Below, piece by piece: positions 8,492 through 15,448 of a DNA stretch of 64,000 nt. The position numbers and the translations under genes are program-made. Origin of the DNA: an uncultured SAR86 cluster bacterium. Lineage in GTDB: Bacteria > Pseudomonadota > Gammaproteobacteria > Magnimaribacterales > D2472. Within the stretch, counting starts at the first letter, position 1, and each line of letters starts with the position of its first letter. The notes beneath the pieces are model-generated. The model was not told the origin of the DNA, did not search any database, and saw nothing but the letters and a program-made list of their open reading frames with translations. Location: NCBI GenBank assembly GCA_902628925.1, contig CACOPA010000004.1, positions 55,629 to 119,628 on the forward strand. The letters are read 5' to 3'.

Positions 8492-9376
8492 ATGAAATTG
8501 ATATGTGGGCTTTTTGGATTAGAGAATCTTTATGGAGGTGAAATAAGTTCATACATAGAAATATCCAAAATGGCTGAAAATCATGGCTTTGATTCAGTTA
8601 GTCTTACAGATCATTTAGTGATGGGAAAAAACCTTCAAAATTATCCATTTGGCAACTTCCCTCTTCCATCTGATTCTAATTGGTTTGAGCCCCTGACAAC
8701 TTTAACAATGATTGCAAGCCATACAACAACCATTAAATTGGCAACTGCAATAATTATTGCACCTTTACGAAATCCTGCTGTGTTAGCTAAAACGCTAAGT
8801 ACACTCGATTCTATTTCTAACGGAAGGGTAGAACTTGGAGTAGGTTTAGGATGGCAAAAGGAAGAGTATGATGTTGCTGGCATCTCCTTTGGAGAAAAAG
8901 AAGATAGATTTTGGGAAACCCTGAATGTAATAAAGTTATTGCATGGCCCTAATCCTGTTTCATTTAAAGGTGAGTTTTTTGAATTTAGTGATATTTGGTG
9001 TAAGCCTGAAATTAAACAAAAAGAAATCCCAATTCTGTTTGGTTTAAAGATGACTGATAAGAATGCAAATAAAATTTCTGCTGTTGGGGATGGCTGGATA
9101 CCCATCAAAACATCGATTGATTTTATAAAAAATGGCTCAGAGGTTTTAAGAAATGCTTTTAGGAAAGCTAATCGTTCAGAGGAACCGAGAATAAGAGGCC
9201 AATTACCAACACAACTAAATGAAGATAATATTCCTGACCTTACTAAAACTCTTGATTGTTTTCAGCTCTCAATGGATGCAGGATTAAATGAAGTAGAGTT
9301 CTTCCCAATTAATTTTTGCCAATCCCCAGATCAACTAGATCTTGTACTTGGAGAAATAAGTAAGATAGTTAAATGA
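8492..9376 (+). CDS. LLM-class flavin/F420-dependent oxidoreductase
   Basis: A 294-residue bacterial luciferase-like monooxygenase fold. The N-terminal segment FDSVSLTDHLVMG, the central LATAIIIAPLRNPAVLAKTLSTLD and the GRVELGVGLGWQKEEYD segment are hallmarks of the F420-dependent-type (TIGR03619-like) branch. Whether it uses reduced F420 or FMNH2 cannot be decided from sequence alone. It lies head-on to tRNA-Gly and shares ATGA with a small NTF2-like exported protein. A DDN-type deazaflavin reductase lies elsewhere in the window at 61270, so a deazaflavin cofactor is possible. Confidence 0.85.
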   Translation: MKLICGLFGLENLYGGEISSYIEISKMAENHGFDSVSLTDHLVMGKNLQNYPFGNFPLPSDSNWFEPLTTLTMIASHTTTIKLATAIIIAPLRNPAVLAKTLSTLDSISNGRVELGVGLGWQKEEYDVAGISFGEKEDRFWETLNVIKLLHGPNPVSFKGEFFEFSDIWCKPEIKQKEIPILFGLKMTDKNANKISAVGDGWIPIKTSIDFIKNGSEVLRNAFRKANRSEEPRIRGQLPTQLNEDNIPDLTKTLDCFQLSMDAGLNEVEFFPINFCQSPDQLDLVLGEISKIVK

Positions 9377-9849
9377 ACAAACTTAAATTAATCGCGGCTC
9401 TATTAATTTCATTATCAGTTGGAGTCATTCATGCAAAGGATGCACAAAACATCAATGATCAGGCAGAGGAAATTATCTATCTTTATGCAGAAATTATTGA
9501 TTCAAAGAATTTTTCTGAACTTAAGTCAATCATGCAAGCTAACTTCAAAATGACAGGCATGTATGAAATTAATTCTCTTGAAGAATTTTTATTTGCAATG
9601 AAAGAGCTTGATAAAAACTTTACACAGACAATGCACTTTATTGGGAACATCAATGGAGAATGGATTGATGATACCTATAGTGGAAAAACCTACTGCATTG
9701 CGAGTCATATTTTTAAAGAGGGTGAGCAAACAAAAAAACTAGACATGGGAATCATTTATACAGATGTTATAAAGCTAGATAATAATAAAGCTAAATTTGT
9801 CTCAAGAGATTTTAAATTAATATGGAGTAATACTACCGACGTTTTGTAA
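9373..9849 (+). CDS. Exported NTF2/SnoaL-like protein
   Basis: A 158-residue protein with a signal peptide (about residues 1-21, cleavage near VIHA-KD). The mature part has the pattern of an NTF2-like cone: an N-terminal helix pair (QAEEIIYLYAEIIDSKNFSELKSIM), then strands with FKMTGMYEI, TMHFIGNINGEWI and a C-terminal FKLIWSN. Many such SnoaL_4-type proteins are of unknown function. The start overlaps the stop of the LLM oxidoreductase (ATGA), so the two are co-translated. Fold assignment is moderate; no substrate can be named. Confidence 0.65.
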   Translation: MNKLKLIAALLISLSVGVIHAKDAQNINDQAEEIIYLYAEIIDSKNFSELKSIMQANFKMTGMYEINSLEEFLFAMKELDKNFTQTMHFIGNINGEWIDDTYSGKTYCIASHIFKEGEQTKKLDMGIIYTDVIKLDNNKAKFVSRDFKLIWSNTTDVL

Positions 9850-9965
9850 GATATTTAAATACCACTCGTTTCTTTTTTGATCCTTTTTCCTTGTGAATTT
9901 TTTTGACAACTCCTTAAATTGCTTAAAGAGCCTTATATTACTCACTGCTGTTATATAATTGAGTT

Positions 9966-10160
9966 ATGTTTTTTGACAAACATCATCTTAAAAACTCAAA
10001 AATAGGTTTCCTATCTCATTCGATAAGAGTTCTGAGGATGTCCGCTATCTTAATTGCTCTAGGAGTTGCAGGAATAATTCATGCATTTTTACCATTTATT
10101 TTTACAAAAACAGTAAGTAATGGTATTAAAAAACTATATGCTCAAGTAAAAGATTTCTAA
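9966..10160 (+). CDS. DUF6356 small membrane protein
   Basis: A 64-residue protein with one central hydrophobic span (AILIALGVAGIIHAFLPFIFT) after a basic amphipathic start and before a basic tail. The pattern S-I-R-V-L-R then G-I-I-H-A-F-L-P fits the DUF6356 family, whose function is unknown. TATAAT at 9954-9959 stands 6 nt before the ATG, and there is no Shine-Dalgarno sequence, which suggests a leaderless transcript. It is a single gene ending before convergent minus-strand genes. Confidence 0.7.
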   Translation: MFFDKHHLKNSKIGFLSHSIRVLRMSAILIALGVAGIIHAFLPFIFTKTVSNGIKKLYAQVKDF

Positions 10161-10259
10161 GCAGGTTTATGATTTGGTTTCTTAGAGAAGATTAAATCTT
10201 GAATCCAATTTTTATGTCGATAGCATGCATAACTGAGATATAGTAAGACGTAATTAGAG

Positions 10260-10276
10260 AGGGAGCTAGGCTCCCT
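10260..10276. terminator. Possible hairpin between convergent genes
   Basis: A 7-bp perfect stem (AGGGAGC at 10260-10266 with GCTCCCT at 10270-10276) with a 3-nt loop lies between the DUF6356 gene and the convergent gene ending at 10291. Neither side has a T-run, so it is at best a weak intrinsic terminator or an RNA-end stabiliser. Confidence 0.35.
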
Positions 10277-10290
10277 ACCCTAAGCAAGAA

Positions 10291-10728
10291 TTAATTATAA
10301 ATAATTTCTCTTAAGACCACTAAGTCAACTATTTCTCTCATATCATCATAACCAGAAGCAATATTTCGTTGCTCTTTTTCTGAGAGAACCTTTCTCCACT
10401 CTTTAATAAATGCCTCGTACCTACCCTTATTTGGTTCTCTAGCTGCAGCATTTTTGTATCGAACAGTTAGAAAAACATTAGGAGTGGTTCCTGCAGTTTC
10501 AGCCGTCCATACGTTATAACTTACAACGTGGCCAAGCTTCTTTTGAACTTCAAGTGAATCAACCCATGTTGATTTTAGATTTACAAGATAATCATCGACA
10601 TAGTTTGCCTTAACCTTAACCACAGTCATCTCTACGATTTCCTCGCTTGGAGAGTAGTCCTTCCAAACTTCAGCAGAAATATTAATTGAGATTGCTACTA
10701 AAAAACCTAATATATAATTTAATTTCAT
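10291..10728 (-). CDS. Exported protein of unknown function, possible dimeric alpha/beta-barrel fold
   Basis: A 145-residue protein with a signal peptide (MKLNYILGFLVAISINISA). The mature chain begins with a strand-helix pattern (VEMTVVKVKANYVDDYLVNLKSTW), has aromatic strands such as VVSYNVW and VFLTVRYK, and ends with REIVDLVVLREI. This is reminiscent of antibiotic-monooxygenase-like (ABM) ferredoxin folds, but the match is only by pattern. It ends a minus-strand set of small exported proteins (11749 to 10291) and sits 71 bp behind its neighbour. I do not recognise a family. Confidence 0.6.
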   Translation of the reverse strand: MKLNYILGFLVAISINISAEVWKDYSPSEEIVEMTVVKVKANYVDDYLVNLKSTWVDSLEVQKKLGHVVSYNVWTAETAGTTPNVFLTVRYKNAAAREPNKGRYEAFIKEWRKVLSEKEQRNIASGYDDMREIVDLVVLREIIYN

Positions 10729-10799
10729 AAGAACTCCTTTTTTTCTTATATATATAATAATTTTACATAAATTGAATTGATAACAAACTCATGTTGAGC

Positions 10800-11042
10800 T
10801 TACTCATCAACATTTTTTTTATCGAAATTACATTCCATCTTACCTATTACCGTACCCTCAACCTTAAGGTTTATCTTAGACCTACCCTCCATGGTTCCAG
10901 TAACCATACATTTTTCGATAGAGTCTTCGACTATTTCAGATACTAAGTTTTTAAGCTCATCTACTGACAAGTCAGAGACTTTTCTTTCTGTATCAGCATT
11001 GAGCATTATTGGTATTAATAAAAATAAAAAGTATTTGCGCAT
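10800..11042 (-). CDS. Small exported protein of unknown function
   Basis: An 80-residue frame with a short signal peptide (MRKYFLFLLIPIMLNA-DTE). The mature part is 64 residues, acidic, with a predicted helix (SVDELKNLVSEIVEDSIEKC), a strand-like part (KINLKVEGTVIGKMEC) and two cysteines that could form a disulfide. It starts 2 bp after the stop of the lipoprotein gene at 11045, so the two are probably co-transcribed. No known domain is visible. Confidence 0.55.
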   Translation of the reverse strand: MRKYFLFLLIPIMLNADTERKVSDLSVDELKNLVSEIVEDSIEKCMVTGTMEGRSKINLKVEGTVIGKMECNFDKKNVDE

Positions 11043-11044
11043 AA

Positions 11045-11749
11045 TTAAATCCTATAAGTTTGAAATAAGTTCGACGAATAGCAATTAGCTTTAGATGTGA
11101 ACCCTGTAAATATAATATTACTATTCTTATCTAAATTAAATTCCTCAAAAAAAGATTTGTACTCTTGAATGCTTTCAAATTGATTTATCCATACAAACTC
11201 ACCTTGTAAATCACCTTCCTGATAAAAGGCCTTATAAGTTTGATCTTTTGGAAAAAAATATTCTAAATCCTGAATAGCAAAATTAAGCGTTGGAAAAGAA
11301 TTGCCGTCAATGTAATTACAATAGATAACTTCAGTAATGTAGGAGTACTCAAGTGATTTATTGGGATCAAAATTTATTACAGAAAAGCCAAAATTAGTAC
11401 TTGTATCACGAACAGCACAATCAGCTACCTCATTAATGATATCAATCTTAGTTTCATTGTTTAACTTTGGATCGCTCCTTAACCATACATAAAATGATTT
11501 TGTGTCTACTTGATCATTAATAAATCTAAAGGCCACTGTCATAGATATTTCTTCAGGAAGTATTTCTTTAATCCTTGGAATAAGTCTTTCTAGGCTAGCT
11601 AGGTTATTCGAAGATCTAAACTGACATTGCATCTCAACGAAGCGGTATTCAAAATCAGGTTTTAGTAATTGATTTAAATTCTGGGACTCAACACTTGTAT
11701 TATCAGTACAACCGACAAGAACAAAAAGACATAGAATTATTTTTTTCAT
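11045..11749 (-). CDS. Lipoprotein with two tandem ABM-like repeats
   Basis: A 234-residue protein with a lipoprotein signal; the lipobox LVGC puts the lipidated Cys at residue 14. The rest looks like an internal duplication. Each half opens with a strand and a cysteine (EYRFVEMQCQF, then EYSYITEVIYC), then a helix, then an aromatic strand before an acidic turn (FYVWLRSD, then FVWINQFES), and carries a late cysteine. This resembles two ferredoxin-like (ABM-type) modules fused in one chain. No function is known to me. It heads a minus-strand pair with the 80-residue exported protein. Confidence 0.6.
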   Translation of the reverse strand: MKKIILCLFVLVGCTDNTSVESQNLNQLLKPDFEYRFVEMQCQFRSSNNLASLERLIPRIKEILPEEISMTVAFRFINDQVDTKSFYVWLRSDPKLNNETKIDIINEVADCAVRDTSTNFGFSVINFDPNKSLEYSYITEVIYCNYIDGNSFPTLNFAIQDLEYFFPKDQTYKAFYQEGDLQGEFVWINQFESIQEYKSFFEEFNLDKNSNIIFTGFTSKANCYSSNLFQTYRI

Positions 11750-11787
11750 ATTTAGTGAAGAATATATCAGTTATATAATAAGTGTTA

Positions 11788-12747
11788 ATGCTAGCTATTA
11801 AATTTTTATCACCTTTTTTAATATTTATATTTTTTTCTCTTAATGTAAGTTCAGATACAAAGATTGGTTTTGGGTCATGTTTAGATCAAAAGTATCCTCA
11901 AAAAATTTGGAGATCAATTGCGGACGAAAATATTAATAAGTTTATTTTCTTGGGGGATAACGTTTATGGCGATGTTCCATCTGGAGATACTAAGAATTTG
12001 GTTAAAGCATATGAACTTCAAGCTAGGAGATTCCCAAGATGGCTAAATGATCTGGAAAAGTTAGCTATTTGGGATGATCATGACTATGGTAAAAATGATG
12101 GCGGTTCAGAGTATAAAAATAAACAATTAACTCAAAAGATTTTTATGGATTTCTGGGATGTACCTGCCAATGATCCAAGAAGAAATAGAGAAGGAACGTA
12201 CTTTTCCAAAGACTACATTATTGAGAAAAATAAAATTAAAATTATTGGTCTAGATACGAGATATTTTAGATCTAAGCTACTAGGTTCAAGAACAAATCGG
12301 CAACCCAACAATAACCTTAACTCTTCAATCTTAGGGAAGTCCCAGTGGTCATGGCTAGCAAACGAATTAAATGATCCTAAAACTGAGATATTTATCATTC
12401 TTTCATCAATACAAGTTCTTGCTACTGAGCATGGGTATGAAAAATGGGCCAACTTTCCTCATGAAAGAGATAAATTAATCAATTTGCTACAAAATAAAAA
12501 AAATATACTTATTCTTTCAGGTGATAGGCATCGTGGTGCGATTTATAAACATAACAAAATAATTGAAATAACTGCCTCAAGCCTAAATAAACCAGGAAGC
12601 AGTGATAATGAGACTGATAAATTAATGCAGGGCAGAATTCACAAAGAAATCAATTATGGAGTTCTAATAATTAAAGAAGATGCTTTGGATATTCAGCTAA
12701 AGAATAAGGATGGCACTATCCTTGAAAGTGCCATCATGAGTTTGTAA
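11788..12747 (+). CDS. PhoD-like alkaline phosphatase D family protein
   Basis: A metallophosphoesterase of the PhoD type, about 319 residues from ATG 11788; a GTG at 11782 is an alternative start. A signal peptide (IKFLSPFLIFIFFSLNVSS) directs it to the periplasm. The metal-site motifs are in order: GFGSCLD, FLGDNVYGD, AIWDDHDYG and SGDRHRG. It lacks the long N-terminal PhoD domain of the Bacillus enzyme, so it is the short form common in marine bacteria. It would release phosphate from organic phosphodiesters or monoesters. No Pho box was recognised. The last 40 bp contain a 9-bp inverted repeat. Confidence 0.85.
   Translation: MLAIKFLSPFLIFIFFSLNVSSDTKIGFGSCLDQKYPQKIWRSIADENINKFIFLGDNVYGDVPSGDTKNLVKAYELQARRFPRWLNDLEKLAIWDDHDYGKNDGGSEYKNKQLTQKIFMDFWDVPANDPRRNREGTYFSKDYIIEKNKIKIIGLDTRYFRSKLLGSRTNRQPNNNLNSSILGKSQWSWLANELNDPKTEIFIILSSIQVLATEHGYEKWANFPHERDKLINLLQNKKNILILSGDRHRGAIYKHNKIIEITASSLNKPGSSDNETDKLMQGRIHKEINYGVLIIKEDALDIQLKNKDGTILESAIMSL
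12709..12735. terminator. Hairpin inside the 3' end of the PhoD-like gene
   Basis: GATGGCACT at 12709-12717 pairs perfectly with AGTGCCATC at 12727-12735 around a 9-nt loop. It sits 12 bp before the stop of the phosphatase and just downstream of the stop of the convergent gene at 12749. On the minus strand a modest T-rich stretch follows. A terminator role is plausible but weak. Confidence 0.35.
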
Positions 12748-12748
12748 T

Positions 12749-13180
12749 TTATCTGAGAACTAGTAACTTACCCTTAAAAAGACTATCGCATTGCCCTTCA
12801 TATAAATTAGCTAATCTTGTATTGCTAATTTGATTTAAATAGGCAACTTTTACCTCACAAGTTCTGAGTTCATCTATTACTCTGCTATGAGCATACTGTA
12901 GATAATCAGAGTACAATCCAAGCAACACAACGTCATTATGTCTAAATGGAATATCTTCACTCAATATTATTTTTCCGCCCTCAGCAGAGGTAAAACACCC
13001 TATTGATCCAACGGGGCAAGTTGATACAAGACTTGAATTATTGTATTCAACCTCAATAGGAGGTTTGTCAATAGATAATAGGTCCTTTGCTGATGCAAAA
13101 ATATTAGCATCAGAGTAAGATAAAGGTGATAACAGTAATGCACATAGCAATAATGATATGTTAAATCTAGATTGTGTCAT
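12749..13180 (-). CDS. Exported protein of unknown function
   Basis: A 143-residue protein with a signal peptide (MTQSRFNISLLLCALLLSPLSYS-DA). The mature chain has four cysteines (in STCPVGSIGCF, RTCEVKV and EGQCDS), suggesting two disulfides in the periplasm, and a compact mix of strands and one helix. It converges on the PhoD-like gene with 1 bp between their stops and diverges from the amidohydrolase gene. No family recognised. Confidence 0.6.
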   Translation of the reverse strand: MTQSRFNISLLLCALLLSPLSYSDANIFASAKDLLSIDKPPIEVEYNNSSLVSTCPVGSIGCFTSAEGGKIILSEDIPFRHNDVVLLGLYSDYLQYAHSRVIDELRTCEVKVAYLNQISNTRLANLYEGQCDSLFKGKLLVLR

Positions 13181-13257
13181 TTGTTACTCTTTTGTGACAG
13201 TTACGTGAAATATATATGACAAATTGTTTAAATGTCAATAATTATGGAGCTAAATTT

Positions 13258-14538
13258 ATGAATATATCTAATAAAAGTCTCTTTTTTTTAGTCCTTTCGG
13301 TTCAGTTTTTCCATTTAAATAGCGATGTTTTAATCCATGCTGGGAGTATAATTGATGTCGAAACAGGAAATATTGAATCAAGAAAATCTATTGTTATTAA
13401 AAATAGCTTAATTTCCTCAATTTCTGATGGTTACATCAATAAATCTGATTTCCAAGAATATTACGATTTAAAGGATAGTTATGTTTTGCCTGGATTGATG
13501 GACGCTCACGTTCATTTAGCTCAGGAATATGTTCCAAAAGCAGAAAGAGATTTAAAAGTAGAACCTGAATTTAATGCAATTTTTGCTGCGGCTAATGCAC
13601 TTAAGACTTTAAATGCAGGATTTACAACCGTAAGAAATGTTGGTGATGGAGGAATGGAAACAATTTCTCTTAGAAATGCTATTAATAAGGGGATTGTACC
13701 TGGGCCTAGGATACTTACCTCTGGAAAAACCATTGCTACAACTGGTGGTCATGGGGATCCAACAAATGGTCTGCCAACTGATCTATATGAGCCCCCCACC
13801 CCAGAAGAAGGAGTTGTTGATAGCTTTGAGGATATTAAGAAGGCTGTTCGACAAAGATATAAAGATGGCACTGATGGCATAAAAATTACAGCTACTGGTG
13901 GCGTTCTTAGTGTTGCAAAATCGGGTGAAAATCCTCAATTTACTAACAACGAATTAGAAGCGTTAATTTCTATTGCAAAAGATTATGGTCTTTGGGTTGC
14001 TGCTCACGCACATGGAAAAGAAGGAATGTTAAGAGCTGTAAATGCTGGTGTTACTTCAATTGAGCATGGAACATTTATGGATATTGAAGTCATGGATGCC
14101 ATGAAGAAAAATGGAACTTATTACGTCCCTACAATACTTGCAGGTGAATGGGTTGCTGAAAAATCGAGAATTGATAATTTTTTTCCTGAGCTTGTTAGGC
14201 CAAAAGCAGCAAAAATTGGACCTCAGATTCTTGATACATTCACTAAAGCCCACAAATATGGTGTAAAAATTGCCTTTGGGACAGATTCAGGTGTTTCAGC
14301 ACACGGAGATAATTGGCAAGAATTTGTACTAATGGTTAAGGGCGGAATGTCACCACTAGAGAGTATTCAAAGTGCTACCTTGGAAACTGCAAAACTTTTT
14401 AAGCTTGAAAATGAAATAGGGAAAATTAAGATTGGCTTTAGTGCAGATATTATTGCTCTTAGAAATAATCCTCTTGAAAATATAGAGTCATTAAAAGAAA
14501 TTTCATTTGTTATGAAAGAAGGCACTCGATACAAATAA
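13258..14538 (+). CDS. Exported amidohydrolase (imidazolonepropionase/prolidase-like)
   Basis: A metal-dependent amidohydrolase of 426 residues from ATG 13258. An upstream in-frame ATG at 13216 exists, but GGAG at 13246-13249 and a clean signal peptide (NKSLFFLVLSVQFFHLNS) support the later start. Metal ligands: HxH at residues 84 and 86 (DAHVHL), the Lys in DGIKITATGG, His in AAHAHGKEG and IEHGTF, and Asp in AFGTDSG. This set matches the exported Xaa-Pro dipeptidase and related amidohydrolases, so cleavage of proline dipeptides or cyclic amides is a reasonable guess. It is followed after 2 bp by a flavoprotein gene and then the photolyase gene. Confidence 0.87.
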   Translation: MNISNKSLFFLVLSVQFFHLNSDVLIHAGSIIDVETGNIESRKSIVIKNSLISSISDGYINKSDFQEYYDLKDSYVLPGLMDAHVHLAQEYVPKAERDLKVEPEFNAIFAAANALKTLNAGFTTVRNVGDGGMETISLRNAINKGIVPGPRILTSGKTIATTGGHGDPTNGLPTDLYEPPTPEEGVVDSFEDIKKAVRQRYKDGTDGIKITATGGVLSVAKSGENPQFTNNELEALISIAKDYGLWVAAHAHGKEGMLRAVNAGVTSIEHGTFMDIEVMDAMKKNGTYYVPTILAGEWVAEKSRIDNFFPELVRPKAAKIGPQILDTFTKAHKYGVKIAFGTDSGVSAHGDNWQEFVLMVKGGMSPLESIQSATLETAKLFKLENEIGKIKIGFSADIIALRNNPLENIESLKEISFVMKEGTRYK

Positions 14539-14540
14539 AA

Positions 14541-15446
14541 TTGTCAGCTACTATCCTCATAGGTACCGGAATTAGTGCATCAGCCTTTTCACATCAATTT
14601 AAAGGTGATGTAGAAATTTATGAAAAGGCATCAAGAGTTGGGGGCAGGCTCTGTGCGAGGAACTATAAAGAATTCATCATGCAATTTGGTGCCCAATACG
14701 CAACATCCTCCAACTCAATCTTTGATGAATATTTAATTAAAACTGGGGCAATAAACCATAATGCATCTATATACATTGAAGAAAAAAATACATTTGAAGA
14801 TAAAAATGTTTGGACTCATGAAGGAGGTATGCAGTTTATTGCTGATTATGGTTTTCTAAGCAAAAAAATAAACTTTAATTCTGAGGTAATAAAAATAAAT
14901 CAAAAAAATAATACAATTTGTTTAAGTGATGGAACAATAGTTGAATACAAGAAATTAATTTTAAGTATTCCGCATCCACAAGCCCTTAATTTACTTGGAG
15001 AGCTTGATTATGAATGCAGCTTTGAACCTTGCTTGGCTATAGGATTATGTCTTGAAAAAGGATCTTCATTTGAACTAAATGCAATAAAACCAAGCAACAA
15101 AGCAATTAGTTGGATAGCATCATCAAGATTTTTTAATAAACAAATTCCTGAATCAGTCCTAATTCACCTTAGTCCTGAAAGGAGTAAGGAAATGTATTAT
15201 AAGAGTAAGGAAACTATAATTAATTTTGCTAAAGAGAATTTACACAATTTCACCTCAAGAAATCTCAATATAGTTTATTCTGATATTTTTAAATGGAAAT
15301 TTGCCCTCACAAATAAAAAAATGAACCAAGAAAAATACATTAAATATAGTGAATCAATATACTTAATTGGTGACTGGATTAATGGCCCAAGAATTGAAAA
15401 TGCTTTTCTATCAGGTTCTTCTTTAGCTATGGATTTAAATCGCTAG
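14541..15446 (+). CDS. NAD(P)/FAD-dependent oxidoreductase, renalase-like
   Basis: A 301-residue flavoprotein starting with TTG at 14541, 2 bp after the amidohydrolase stop. IGTGISASAF near the N-terminus is a GxGxxA-type dinucleotide motif. EIYEKASRVGGRL follows the second strand, as in amine-oxidase/renalase-type proteins. The C-terminal IYLIGDWINGPRIENAFLSG is the last FAD contact. Renalase-like flavoproteins often neighbour photolyase genes in proteobacteria, and here the photolyase follows after only 2 bp. The substrate is unknown; a reduced nicotinamide isomer is known for renalase itself, but that cannot be assumed here. Confidence 0.8.
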   Translation: MSATILIGTGISASAFSHQFKGDVEIYEKASRVGGRLCARNYKEFIMQFGAQYATSSNSIFDEYLIKTGAINHNASIYIEEKNTFEDKNVWTHEGGMQFIADYGFLSKKINFNSEVIKINQKNNTICLSDGTIVEYKKLILSIPHPQALNLLGELDYECSFEPCLAIGLCLEKGSSFELNAIKPSNKAISWIASSRFFNKQIPESVLIHLSPERSKEMYYKSKETIINFAKENLHNFTSRNLNIVYSDIFKWKFALTNKKMNQEKYIKYSESIYLIGDWINGPRIENAFLSGSSLAMDLNR

Positions 15447-15448
15447 CA

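Noticed and set aside
8641..9108. 155-residue minus-strand frame inside the LLM oxidoreductase gene
   Set aside because: It is an antisense shadow of a clear gene, with no recognisable domain or start signal.
9903..9939. Perfect TTGACA upstream of the DUF6356 gene
   Set aside because: The nearest -10-like TATATT lies 25 bp away and the perfect TATAAT 45 bp away, so it is not a matched promoter pair.
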